Assembly (NCBI RefSeq): GCF_047948215.1
Contig: NC_134455.1
Span: forward strand, 104,063,995-104,127,994
Direction of reading: 5' to 3'
From: Lycorma delicatula
Taxonomy: Eukaryota; Arthropoda; Insecta; Hemiptera; Fulgoridae
DNA length: 64,000 bases
This document shows positions 23,294-32,847 of this stretch, in pieces. Position 1 is the stretch's first letter, and each line of letters begins with the position of its first letter. A program made the translations under genes and the position numbers. The notes beneath the pieces were generated by a model, which was not told the DNA's origin, did no database searches, and worked only from the letters and a program-made list of their open reading frames with translations.

Positions 23294-23310
23294 AGACAAA
23301 AAAAAAAAAA

Positions 23311-23320
23311 ATTAATGGGA
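23311..23320 (+). repeat. target-site duplication, right copy
   Basis: Exact match to 21097-21106. It directly follows the poly-A tail. Confidence 0.9.
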
Positions 23321-23350
23321 GACTTTTCGCATGAAACCGATACGATGTAG

Positions 23351-23665
23351 AGTGGGTTTTCTGCACCATCGCCGGTTAACATTCCGTTAATATGGTGTAA
23401 TTCATTAACGTTGGAAGCGTTGCCCATTTTTTACAACACTACCGTATCATCATCAAAAAATTCGTCTGCTGACACTGTTAGCAACATGACAGCATCGTTA
23501 CCTTCAGTAAAAGCAATGGTTAACGTCGTTAATACAAGTTTATCATTACCTAACGTAACGTTAAATGATAATATTGAAGAAAACCGTAATGAATGTTACA
23601 TCATTACCTATGTTAACATAACGTTACATGTACATAATGATGATGATGTTACTACGTTAACATAA
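23351..23665 (+). CDS. unrecognised sequon-rich open frame within the virus-like region
   Basis: An open plus-strand frame without ATG, rich in Asn, Ser, Thr and Val. It holds six N-glycosylation sequons in about 80 codons (NTT, NSS, NMT, NTS, NVT, NIT). The DNA has many gttaac and taacgtta words, and these continue to about 23700. It could be a fragment of an externally exposed glycoprotein, but the repetitive DNA could also create sequons by chance. It lies between the capsid gene and the next conserved ORF. On the other strand a shorter frame starts at 23427. I cannot choose between them. Confidence 0.3.
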   Translation, partial: SGFSAPSPVNIPLIWCNSLTLEALPIFYNTTVSSSKNSSADTVSNMTASLPSVKAMVNVVNTSLSLPNVTLNDNIEENRNECYIITYVNITLHVHNDDDVTTLT

Positions 23666-23828
23666 CGTTAACGCTATATGTACATAATGTTGATGACTAA
23701 TGTTAATATGCTAACACAATGATGATGGATTTATAGAAGAAAAAGTGGAGGGGGTTACCCCCACCACGTCTACGGTGATATAATAAAGGGGACTAAGAAA
23801 GTTATTTTTGACCTTACATTCGCAGTTG

Positions 23829-24338
23829 AGCAACGGTCATGGAAGGAGTTATCGAGTATCACGGATTCCTCGCAACCGAAGTGAGTTTATAGTTAAAGAA
23901 CTCGCTGCTGTCAGTGACATCGGATGCTACATTATAATACATTTTCGTTTTCCGTACCTGCGCGCTGAATTGAAATCGAAATACAGGCGGATGGCCGCTT
24001 GGTTAGAAAGAAACTATCACAAAATAGATTGGGAGTACGGTGACGTTGTAAATAGCGATGATGTTATAAAGAAACTTTGTTCACAGTTCTCTACAATATA
24101 CACAAAGGGGTTGGAGAAATCTAAATTTCTGCGTCGATATCATAACGATGTTCAAATGATACAAGAGGACGCACCAAAGACGAATTCGAATTACATCGTA
24201 ACCTGTCCGAACTATAAACTACATCCAAGAGGAAAATGTGCTTTACAAACTGGATGTTTCTACATGGAGTGGTTGAAATTGTGTAAAAAGCTGTTGGATC
24301 TGGTCAGAGAAGCGGATCGTTTGAAAATACAAACGTAA
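23829..24338 (+). pseudogene. conserved virus-like ORF starting MEGVIEYHGF, one frameshift
   Basis: ATG 23829 opens a frame that meets a stop at about 23883. The same protein continues in the next frame from about 23880 as EFIVKELAAVSD, AWLERNYHKIDWEYGDV, TKGLEKSKFL, and a C-terminal Cys/His cluster (VTCPNYKLH, GKCALQTGCFYMEWL). A protein with a first-line EGVI..F-x-EFIVKE pattern, an NFHGIDW-like block and a C-terminal CPxxx..CA pattern accompanies these capsid genes in insect elements. I know no proven function; an RNase H-like nuclease fold is one guess. The frameshift after residue 15 makes it a pseudogene. Confidence 0.65.
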
Positions 24339-24519
24339 ACAACAAAGAAGAATTGGCCATGAACGGTTTTACTATTCCTTCAACGATTTGTGCATAAGAT
24401 GTTGTTTGTGCAATGAACCGATTAACATGCACAATTTACCAAAATGTAGGAATTGCATCAAGGAAAACATCCCGCTGTCATTAGAGGCTATCGTACCTCG
24501 AAGAGGTCTGTCGCTGTAG
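24325..24519 (+). pseudogene. small cysteine-cluster (zinc-binding) ORF
   Basis: An open frame directly overlapping the end of the previous gene. It encodes RFYYSFNDLCIRCCLCNE followed by KCRNCIKENIP. The CxxCCxC..CxxC spacing suggests one zinc-binding site. No ATG precedes it in frame. In related elements a small Cys-rich ORF follows the EFIVKE gene, so it is probably a decayed accessory protein. Confidence 0.45.
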
Positions 24520-24679
24520 AGAACAGTCTGCTAACGAAACCACATCTTTGGTTGGACCCGTCTCAATTATAGTTGTAGCCTTCCATCTTGGCTTAATGCT
24601 GGGAATATTGTTTATGCTTGCTTTGTGGATCACCTACAATCATTCGCAAGAAAAAAAAAATAAAAACAAAAAAGTATAA
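24485..24679 (+). pseudogene. short membrane-protein frame
   Basis: An open frame ending at TAA 24677-24679. It holds a single strong membrane segment (GPVSIIVVAFHLGLMLGIL and beyond, about 25 residues) followed by a lysine-rich tail. There is no upstream ATG. It may be the C-terminal part of the overlapping Cys-rich ORF joined by a lost frame, or a separate viral membrane peptide. Confidence 0.35.
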
Positions 24680-24764
24680 AATAGAAAAAAAACAATTTAA
24701 AAACCTGTTTGAGTGTCTTATATTAGGCCTATAGGGGAGCGATTTCACTCATGTAAAAAAAATC

Positions 24765-24992
24765 TCAACGCGCTGCGGTAGCTACCTCCAGGGTGGTGTG
24801 GAAATGCAATTGGTAAATAGGTACAGTTTCAAGATGGCTGTTGATATAGCCTAATGGGTGTGGTTGGTTCGTTATTTCTCCTATCGTCATATAAGCACGT
24901 TGCGACATCTGATTAAAATTGTAAACGCGGCGTTCGATAACTTTTGTTGGATTTAGCATACAGTAACATCTCGACAAGTTTCGTAGAATCAT
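24765..24992 (-). CDS. 75-codon minus-strand ORF behind promoter-like repeats
   Basis: ATG at 24992 on the minus strand opens 75 codons ending TGA. I do not recognise the product; it has no membrane segment and includes VIERRVYNFNQMSQRAYM and an ITNQPHPLGYINSHLE stretch. It starts just downstream (minus sense) of the double copy of a repeat that also precedes the viral polymerase at 33.2 kb. It converges with the plus-strand late genes. It may be the start of an early viral gene, now truncated by 24.7 kb. Confidence 0.4.
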   Translation of the reverse strand: MILRNLSRCYCMLNPTKVIERRVYNFNQMSQRAYMTIGEITNQPHPLGYINSHLETVPIYQLHFHTTLEVATAAR

Positions 24993-25002
24993 AGGATGTG
25001 CC

Positions 25003-25150
25003 GTTTCCGGTTACATACGATATAAAAGTGCTGAGAAAATACGTAGTCATTTCTTAGAATTACACTTTGTGTAACATGATATGCCGTTTCCGGTTCTATA
25101 CGCTATTAAACTGCTGAGAAAATACGTTGTCGTTTTTTAGAATTACACGA
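25003..25150 (-). promoter_or_regulatory. promoter-like repeat, two tandem copies
   Basis: Two copies, about 25003-25078 and 25079-25150, share gccgtttccggtt, a TATA-like element, ctgagaaaatacgt, and tagaattacac. A third copy lies at 33195-33290 in the same orientation. Both loci stand directly upstream of a minus-strand gene, so a viral early-promoter role is likely but inferred. Confidence 0.5.
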
Positions 25151-25248
25151 TTACACTGTTCAAGGTTACTCGTAAAATGACACCAGGCACGTGGTTTCAA
25201 CGTCGGTTTGGGTGTGGCACTTTACATAGTTGTGTTCCAACTTATTGT

Positions 25249-25268
25249 GACGTGTGTGTGTGTGTGTG
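25249..25268. repeat. GT microsatellite
   Basis: Run of gt units. Related CA runs lie at 25458-25488. Confidence 0.85.
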
Positions 25269-25457
25269 GGTATGTGTGACGTCAAGGTCAAACTAGTCGT
25301 GTTGTAAATATTTGTAAGTTTTCCCGTTCAAACATATTCGAGGTCAACCGTATGCGTAGGCATTGTAGGAGGGCACATGAAGGCCTTGTATCTGTGTTGC
25401 ACTAACGTGACCGCTTTGAATCCGACGTTGCGATTGGTCGGTAGGGTGTCAGTCTGC

Positions 25458-25488
25458 ACACACACACACACACATATACACACACAGA
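25458..25488. repeat. CA microsatellite with interruption
   Basis: Two CA runs separated by tatata. Confidence 0.85.
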
Positions 25489-25571
25489 GCTGGTACTGCG
25501 TTACTAATTCCACTGGTGGCCGCTAGGAGCGCTTGTGTCGCAGCCGCCAGCTCAAGCTTAGGTCACGTTCT

Positions 25572-25746
25572 TCAGTCGCGCGTCACACTTAGCACTGTAA
25601 ACAACTTTGCGCCGCTACGTCAACGCACGCACGCGAACACACACACAGCCACAGCCGCCTCCTGGTGAACGAGCCACGTCCGGGTGTTGGAGTAACGGCT
25701 GACGCCTCTCGGTGCAACGACTACGACGACCAGGATCATCTTCAAG
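25572..25746 (+). promoter_or_regulatory. putative 5' untranslated exon, copy 1 (initiator to splice donor)
   Basis: TCAGTC at 25572 matches the arthropod initiator. The following 175 bases are CpG-rich, contain no ATG, and end CTTCAAG at a gtacgt donor (25747). A diverged copy with the same features lies at 26312-26491. This is what a pair of alternative first exons made by duplication looks like. The gene served is unknown; the tetraspanin at 43.4 kb, whose first coding exon begins at an acceptor, is one candidate. Confidence 0.45.
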
Positions 25747-26311
25747 GTACGTCCATACTTACTTAATGGTGGTGGCAGCAATAACGATCTACGTGATGCG
25801 TATGTGCAGTCGCTTTGAATTCGACCTGGTATGTATTTATACCTCTAATTATTTTTCCGATCTATAAAATTTAAAGAAATTTTTTTTTTAGTGCAAATAA
25901 ATTTGTAAGATAATTCCATTATATTTATATATAAATTTAATTTTCATACAATTTAAATAAACTTATTAATACTGCATAAAGTCAAGGTTTTTATTTCTTA
26001 TTCGATTAAATAAAATTAAAAAAAATGTATAAATTTTTCTTTTGTTACAATGATACATGTTATACATCACGTTTATATTAGATGTGGCGGGAGCCGTTAA
26101 GAGACTTTTTTCTTTTTGTTTAACAGATAATAATTAATTGTTGCAAACTTTGTGTTTATCATTAATATTTAATTCCTGGGTGTAAATTTACTACTTTATT
26201 TGTAATAATACAAAGTTAGAGTATAGTGTGTTTCGCACCTTTCGCACCTACCGTTGTAACGGCTGTTCAAAATAGGACGCTCAACCTTAGGCCATGTTCG
26301 TCACCTGTTCT

Positions 26312-26491
26312 TCAGTCGCGTGCCACACCTCGCACTATCAACAATTCCGTGCCGCTACGTAAACGAACGCACGCGAACACACACGCAGCCGCTGCCACCG
26401 CCTCCTTGTGAAAGAGCCACGTCCGGGTACTGGAGTAGCGGGTGACGTCCACCCTGTTACAACGGCCACGACGACCAGGATCATCCTTGAG
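26312..26491 (+). promoter_or_regulatory. putative 5' untranslated exon, copy 2
   Basis: It repeats copy 1 with TCAGTCGCG at its start, acgcacgcgaacacacac, gagccacgtccgggt and gacgaccaggatcatc, again without ATG, ending at a gtacgt donor (26492). Both the initiator and the donor are conserved although the sequence has diverged, which suggests selection or recent duplication. Confidence 0.45.
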
Positions 26492-26511
26492 GTACGTCTA
26501 AATTTTTATTC

Positions 26512-26536
26512 ACACACACACACACACACACACACA
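26512..26536. repeat. CA microsatellite
   Basis: Uninterrupted ca run of about 25 bases, just after the copy 2 donor. Confidence 0.95.
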
Positions 26537-26569
26537 GATAATATATTTCATTTTTTCACTGAATACAGA

Positions 26570-26720
26570 AAAAAACGGGAAAAGGGAAATTTCAACGGTG
26601 AAAAAGAAACGGGAATTTTCTACAGGAAAAAGAGAAATTTGCACGGGGAAAACTGAAATGCCCATTAATGAAATGGGAAGAGGGAAATTCCCACAGTGAA
26701 AAAGGGAAATTCTAAGAATG
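26570..26720. repeat. degenerate gggaaa-type repeat
   Basis: Irregular units around gggaaattt and acggtgaaaaa recur about every 20-30 bases. Confidence 0.6.
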
Positions 26721-26737
26721 CAGGCGCCGCCATTTGG

Positions 26738-26806
26738 GAATCCAAGATGGCGGACAGTCATCTATATTGGATTTGACGGCCGTACTCCTATATCCGTAGT
26801 ACTTAT
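26738..26806 (+). repeat. shared module with CAAGATGGCGG box, copy 1
   Basis: Contains aatccaagatggcggaca, ttggatttgacg, ccgtactcctat and tccgta, all repeated in the same order at 33661-33735. AAGATGGCGG is the core of the YY1/Pho site. It lies beyond the promoter-like repeat in both loci. Confidence 0.7.
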
Positions 26807-26809
26807 AAC

Positions 26810-27355
26810 CGAAAAAAATATTTTATAAGAATACAATTATTTAGCATTAATGCTTTTATCCCATGTATTAACATGGGATTTTACTCATCTTATTTTGAGT
26901 AAAAGTAAAACACAAAGTAAGAGAAAAAAATAAAATTATTTTAAAGATTTTTAATAAAACAATCTCGACTAAATGCAATTGGCAAGGAAATAAACAATTA
27001 AAATGATGTAGTGTGTATACTAAAATGCTCGAAATAATTAGTGGATAAAAATAGATAAAATTAGATTGGATAAAATTAGTAGTTGAAAAAAAATATATAT
27101 ATATATAAATAAACTTTTTAGGTTTATTGTAATTAGATGAACTTCTTTTATTAGTTTTGGAGGATTCGCTGACAAAAACTTGGATATGATAAATTATGAA
27201 AATTCAAATGAAGACATTCGTTTTAAAAGTCTGATTTAGATTGTGAACAACTATGCATTTTCTTTTATTACTTTTTTATCATTCTGTACCCCTGGAAAAT
27301 TATTCTCTATTTCATAAACTTGAAATATAACAAATAATATTATATGAAAATAGGT
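26810..27355. other. AT-rich spacer, nothing recognised
   Basis: No gene or repeat family is identified between the shared module and the LINE fragment. Confidence 0.5.
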
Positions 27356-27359
27356 GTTA

Positions 27360-28680
27360 CGATAAATTCTCGCTGTCTTCCTCCTACCGTCTGGTTGGGC
27401 GAACCCATGATGTGACTACTGCTCTTAACGAGTACGGGCAGCTGGGGACCTTCTATATTCCCCTGTCACGCTTTGTACCTCTTGGCCACTGCTGGATCGG
27501 TTACGAAGTAACCGCGGATTATGACTTTCGTTCTAAAAAAACAAACAAGCAGGACTAGGAAGTATTCCCTAATCACGGGAACTGACAACCAGGAGTCTTT
27601 ACTACCTTTCAGCCTCGATGAAAGGAGTACGCGTCGAATAAATAGCGCTTTAATACTTCCGTAAAAATCAGATAAGACAAATCTAAACAACAATCGTGCT
27701 GTAATCGCAATCTGAATCCAACAAAGCTCAAAACTGCTGGAGGGTGCACACTCAACCTGACAGCCTGAAAATCACCAAACGTATGCTCAAACTTACTGTA
27801 CTCTGGACGCACTCAAGGAGACCAGAGTAATTCTGCAAGAGACCTGCACCTACTTTAAAAACTCCTTGTCACCTCTGGGAATCACGTTTACCGGTCTTCA
27901 AGACCATTCTACATTCTTCTCAAAAACAGCCTTGTTCAAATCGGTTTTCTGCTCTCGTATGAAAGTCAGCACCTCCTCGTCAGACAAACTGCAGTCAATA
28001 TCATAGACAATAACCCGGGGACTGCGCTTCCTTTTGGGATCAACTTTAACCTCAATTTTCTTGATGGCCGGAGAGTCTGTGATGATTCGGACTGTCTCCT
28101 TATTGTCTGCAACTACAACCACCCCTTTGCTGGTATCATTAATATCTCGAATCTTCAGGCCCTTTCGGCTGTCGTGAAAGGCAGCCTGAAAGTCTTTTTT
28201 AGGTCTTTGCTGGACTTGGTGGACCCCTCCACTTTGTTCACGAAGAGTACCTCCGGCTTTTTTGCCGTCTGACTGCCTTCCCGCTTATTTTTGACAATCT
28301 CAGCATAGAGCCTAGGCTGTGCTGGGGCCAGGACCGAAACCGGTTTTTGAATAACTTGACCTCCTTGGGATGGAAGGCCAACTTTTCATAACCTTCCGCC
28401 AATGCTGACAGAACCTCTTTGAAACACCGGTATTGCGGAATCAATTTCGCTCGCACCTTTGAGCTGACGTTGCGGGGGGGTTTTCTGCGAAAACCAGAAG
28501 ATTATCTAGCTAGGATGATCCTGTGTCCATCGCAGACCCTTCATCTTCTGACGTCTAGGAGGTTGAATAAAAAGGCTCCCGCCTCCTCTTCCGCCTGGAC
28601 TTTTTAAATTCCTGGAAATCTACTATGACCGGAGATTCCCTAAAAATGATCAATTGACACTCGCTGTCTTCCTCCATTGT
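27360..28680 (-). mobile_element. R1-like LINE ORF1 (gag) fragment, decayed
   Basis: Read leftward from an ATG at about 28676, the frame begins MEEDSECQLIIFRESPV and has a basic KKSRRKRRRE stretch. After several breaks it gives TVRIITDSPAIKKIEVKV and RVIVYDIDCSLSDEEVL (27898-28122). The PRVIVYD pattern is typical of the gag-like ORF1 of R1-clade LINEs. The zinc knuckles that should follow are not recognisable. It is antisense to the viral late genes and lies between the two viral pieces. Confidence 0.6.
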
Positions 28681-28708
28681 CGCATTTGTAGGCAAGCCCA
28701 CAAATGCG
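28679..28708. repeat. inverted repeat with 10-bp arms at the LINE ORF1 start
   Basis: tcgcatttgt and acaaatgcga flank a 10-base loop, just upstream (minus sense) of the ORF1 ATG. Confidence 0.85.
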
Positions 28709-29234
28709 ACTTCTTCTAGGTTGGTACCGTAGAATATACTAGGAAATTCATCCTACTAATAGTAATATTCAACTTCTTTGCTGAGAAGCTTTTCGAGAGA
28801 AGATTGGTGCACAGCAGAAGCTAACTTAAATTGCCGGCATTTGGAAACTGTTAACCACGTGTTTTTAACAAATCTTATTCTCTTCTAACTAAAATACTAC
28901 TTAATCTGGCTGCTTATAATTTTCAAAATGTTTTTTATTTCTAGTATTTGTAATATAAACACTAATTATCATTAATGAAATGTATTAAAATTGTATTTTT
29001 TTACTCTACCACACTTGTCGCCACGTGGTTGTAGGACTAATTTAGAGAACACTTAATATCTGAAAAACTGTTTCTTCGATCACTTTCCGAACTCGTACAC
29101 TTGTTTCTACCACACTAATACACCTTTTAAAATATCACTCACTGTATTTAGGTACTTTTGTCCACTTGAAATCCATATTTTCTGGTAATGGAAAAATAGC
29201 CGTACTACTATCACAAAAATCAGTGGTAATACAA

Positions 29235-29745
29235 CAGTGAACTTCTGCTGGATCGCCAGTCATATAGAAATTTTAGACAATGAGCGCGCAGACAGTGTGG
29301 CAAATAATGCTTGTTTTTAGCCTCCTTTTACCAGTTGTGTTGCTTCTAACGATCTTGTTTGTTTCCTGAAGAGGGTAATTCTTGATGAGTGGCAAAAAGA
29401 GTGGTACCATGAACAATAACTCTGCACAATTAAAAACAATGTTTCACTGTGGAGCTCCTCATGCAGAAATAACCGTCGAGAGGAGGTTTTTATCTGTCGT
29501 TTGCAAATAGGGCACACTAAGCTCACTCATGGGTAACTGATGACACAAACTAACGCACCAATTGTGCTCGCTGCGATTGCTGACTGACAGTGAACCACAT
29601 CCTTGCGGATTGTATCTGTTATGCGGCATTACTGTGCAAGTTTAAATTAGAGGCTAATACGCAAACAATTCTAGGAGATAGTGAAGTTTTGATATCTTGA
29701 GTTTTACAATTTCTTAAAGCCGTTCTTTTATATTCAAATGTATAA
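29235..29745 (+). mobile_element. LINE 3' fragment with RNase H domain
   Basis: The plus strand reads a SHIEILDNERADSVANNA stretch (RNase H: usual SHxGIxGNExAD), then SNDLVCFLKRVILDEWQ, IGHTKLTHG and a short C-terminal region. This is the end of an I/Jockey-type LINE. It abuts the broken end of the viral polymerase at about 29760. Upstream sequence from 28720 to 29230 is probably the same LINE but too decayed to prove. Confidence 0.65.
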
Positions 29746-30220
29746 ATTACTATAGTGTGTTCCAAATATTCATGCCATTTTATTGAAGTCGATGTACGGT
29801 TAAAGCCAAGGCGATTGGGAGAATTCCAGAGCTCTGTGAACTTTTTTCACTTTCAGTCCGAATCGAGTGTACAACTTTAAGATTCTGAAATGTACAACGT
29901 ATCGTTCTTTGTCGTACAATGTTGTCAGTAATTTTTTTGCGGGTCATCTCTTTACGTCCTTCAAATAAGGGGATAACATTTCATATGTTGGTACTAATCG
30001 TTCTGTTGCGAGAGAGTAATCCTTGTGGCGATCGTGTAATTCTTGTGGATACTAAAGATCCACTTCCAAGATATAGCCCTTTTCACCACGATCGTCAACG
30101 CTGTTAATATCGAGATTGCTACTCTCTTCAGTACTCAACCACCTAAAATTAGAGTGTGGTAAGTGCTCAACTATGGCTGTCCCGTAAAGGTTGTTGAAAT
30201 CATAATATTGAACCCAGGAC

Positions 30221-30500
30221 GTGGGTTCGGATCTTTTTTTTCCTATTTAGCCTCCGGTAACTACCGTTTAGATAATACTTCAGAGGATGAATGAGGATGA
30301 TATGTATGCGTGTGAATGAAGTGTAGTCTTGTACATTCTCAGTTCGACCATACCTGAGATGTGTGGTTAATTGAAACCCAACCACGAAAGAACACCGGTA
30401 TCCACGATCTATCAAACACCGGTATCACGCTGGAACTCTCGACTTTCCAAATCAGCTGATTTGGGAAGACGCGTTCACCACTAGACCAACCCGGTGGGTT
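30221..30500 (-). mobile_element. tRNA-derived SINE inserted in the polymerase gene
   Basis: On the minus strand the element starts cgggttggtctagtggtgaa (an A-box-like tRNA start). It contains aatcagctgatttgg and a ggtggttgg-like body, and ends in an A-rich tail at about 30228. Short duplications gtgggtt flank it at 30221-30227 and 30494-30500. The polymerase frame resumes on its far side. The same family appears at 42.4 kb, and its tail at 54.2 kb. Confidence 0.8.
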
Positions 30501-32533
30501 TTGGGGGGGGTCATACTGATCTGGAATGCTTGGATTGTTCGCCTTGGCATATCTGTTTGAAATCAAGGCTACACCGCCACGTGTACCTTTTTCAACAAAC
30601 AGATGCATATCTATGTCGGTCAACAGTTCCAACTGTTGATGGCTAAATTTTAACATGGCATTCCACGTGAAATGAGGGGTGAAATAAAGGTGGCAGGGAT
30701 CAAAACCGTAATATTGCATAGACGTACTACGAAAATTTTCAAAGACGTCTACCAACAATAATACGTTACTGATACGTCATAATCGTGGTAACCGGCTAAC
30801 TATTGCAGTCAAACGTTTCTCACACGTTTTGAGCGTGCACATAATTATCGTTCGTTATGTTCTCTCTTCTTAGCGTACTGTAGAATGCCGTCTGTGGTGG
30901 AAGTTGTGTTTCAAAAAACTTGTTTACATGGGTTATGTATTTGTATGGATAGACGCCTTTACGGATTAAACAATCCCTTTTTCTCGAGTAGCGGGTAACA
31001 ATGCGTGAGACATTTAGATACGGCGTCTTTGTCCTGACAGTCTTTTACGAAACAAATTGTAGAGTCTAAGAACCTCAACGGACCGACGGACAGTGAATGT
31101 AATCGCTCGGTCGTGTTGGCGATACAGTTTATTTTTACATCGTCCTTGTATTTTCTCAAAGCTTGGACTATATGGTGGCTATCGTAGCCGCGGAGATTAT
31201 GAAAAAATACCGGAATATAACCGGTGCGCTTACAATTAAAGCTGCACTCATTATGACATGCACCAAGAAACCGCCCTGTGGTATGCGAGTGATGACGTAC
31301 ACGATCATCGTTCAACTCGCAATGACAAAGAAAACACACTGTAGCCCTTTGAAATGTTTCCGTGTCTTCGGGCGTCATCACCATCGGTTTTTCGGTAATC
31401 ACAATCTGCAAATGTGCAATCTATCGGCGTGAGCGTGCAATTCATCCAGCATCTTTTCAACGATTTTCTCATCACTAGTTCTCGCTCGGTAGACTACAGG
31501 ACCTTCACAAATTTGCCCTTACCCGTCGACGATCACGTATGCGTAACCGGACGGAAGATGATGGGCTACCTTATCGGTAAAACTAGTGTTGGGTTTAGGG
31601 GTGGTAGTGTCCATCGGATCTACAAATGATTCAAAGTCTGCATACACTGCATACAGAACGCATAGTGTGAACGAGTAGTCCCTAAAGTTCATCACGAATT
31701 CCTTTTCTTTAGTGGGATCGGGTAACCTTATCTTTTGTGTACCGTGTCGTCTACATTCCGTCAGATGTTTCTCTAAATTTTGTTCAGCAACTAGTGGGTC
31801 TGATGAACTGAAACGGTGCAGGCAATACGGACAGTATTTACTGCAGGAAGTAGCCTATGTGAGACCCGAAAGGAGACGAGATAGCCCATTTTTACCTGGT
31901 TTCGTATTTATAAGGCAATAGTGGAATGTATCTCTCGTCTCCCCTGTAAACATTGCAGTTTTCGCTAACACATACCGGGTACACACATCGTTATCTTCCT
32001 CATAGCTGTAGACATTGACGCTTACTGTGGATTCAACACTTCGAAGCGATCAATGTCTTTTACTTTTACTGGATATGATATCCCGGTCATGTTAATTTCA
32101 TTTTCGTATCTAGCATACCATTCCTGACGTTGGTTACGACCTGGTTGGTCATGTAGGTATGCTAACACGGACCAAAGGAAACATTTTTCAACATGCGGAT
32201 TTTTTATATTAATTATTGCCTCTCTTTTTACGAGTTTAGATGGAGTTTTTATAAAGGAGGCAGAAGCACCGTGTAGCGGACGGTAACGAATAATATTTAA
32301 ATCTATATAAATTATTTTATTCATTGCCCATCTACTGCCGTTGTTGATGAACTTTGTCGGCGTCTCCACAACTTTCTCCATCGAATCGATCCAAAGTTCA
32401 TCGACGACGTCGGGGTTTCCTTCAGATTTATCACTGTCCTGGTTTTACCGTGCAAATACAGATTTGTGAACGTCGTTTCCACTCCATCTTCCAGACATGT
32501 CTGCTTCATAAGTTCAACGTTGACAGCAACATA

Positions 32534-32666
32534 CCTGTGTAGAAACGAAAATAAATATATTAGTACATATTCAATTTTTCTTCTTCTTCTTTATAGCTGA
32601 AAAAAAATATTGTTCATAACAAATATTATCTTCGTATACATAATGAATAGTAATTTATGTAGTTAC
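32534..32666 (-). other. intron in the viral-type polymerase gene
   Basis: Donor gtaact at 32666 and acceptor ctacacag at 32535 give a 132-base intron. Removal restores the conserved reading frame across the border. Confidence 0.6.
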
Positions 32667-32847
32667 CATTTTACGTTGCCGTTAAAACGTCTGCCTTCTT
32701 TCTTTAAACGGTTCAGGATGTTCGTTTGATACCGTAGAAGGGTTGAGTGAACGTGTAATTCATCAAAGTCAGACAGCTCCCATCGAAGACGGATCACATT
32801 GTTATTTATTGGACGGATAACCGCCAGTGATGCCATTTATAATTATA

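Larger units (their letters stand above)
21107..23310 (+). mobile_element. non-LTR retrotransposon (APE-type LINE), internally deleted
   Basis: A LINE with an apurinic-type endonuclease start (LRVGAWNVRSLKK, then VVGIGEVRW; 21520-21660) and a reverse transcriptase (AFIDLEKAFDNV, GVRQGCSLSPLLFNLYME, LRFSDDIVILAE; 22200-22560). It has the usual C-terminal part (ALYGSETWTI, MWCYRRMLKI, GRPRLEYVKQI; 22760-23293) and a poly-A tail at 23296-23310. It has perfect 10-bp target duplications. The endonuclease jumps straight to the reverse transcriptase near 21930, so several hundred codons are deleted. A shift near 22760 splits the reverse transcriptase from the C-terminus. The family is RTE/CR1-like; exact clade uncertain. 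It inserted after the capsid gene, so it is younger than the viral element. Confidence 0.85.
29765..32836 (-). pseudogene. polB: protein-primed type B DNA polymerase (Polinton/adintovirus type), spliced, SINE-interrupted, 3'-truncated
   Basis: Exon 1 is 32836-32667 (ATG 32836, donor gtaact) and exon 2 starts at 32534; the junction restores a Trp codon inside VKWYVAVNV. Marks in order on the minus strand are INIKNPHVEKCFLWSVLA, CPYCLHRF with VYADFES (exonuclease motif I, about 31440-31860), HTTGRFLGACHNEC and FFHNLRGYDSH (exonuclease motif II), AFYSTL and LLTDIDMHLF (30600-30950), and YYDFNNLYG (polymerase motif A region, about 30190). It would copy the viral genome from a protein primer. Frameshifts occur near 32420, 32030 and 31530. 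A SINE splits it at 30228-30493. The gene stops at about 29765, so motifs B and C (YxDTDS) are gone. It is dead. Confidence 0.85.

Noticed and set aside
22972..23427. A 151-codon minus-strand frame across the LINE end and viral sequence
   Set aside because: It crosses the LINE insertion border and poly-A tail, so most of it is a shadow; only the part from 23427 to 23321 could be viral, and it has no recognised motif.
26408..26656. Plus-strand frame through the CA repeat
   Set aside because: It is driven by a microsatellite and by the degenerate gggaaa repeat.
27370..28680. Second LINE ORF1 start at 27.37 kb, because ggaggaagacagcgag recurs there on the minus strand
   Set aside because: Only 16 bases match and no gag frame follows, so it may be chance or a short template switch.
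31163..31432. Plus-strand frame across the polymerase
   Set aside because: The minus strand carries the clear exonuclease motifs here; this frame is a shadow.
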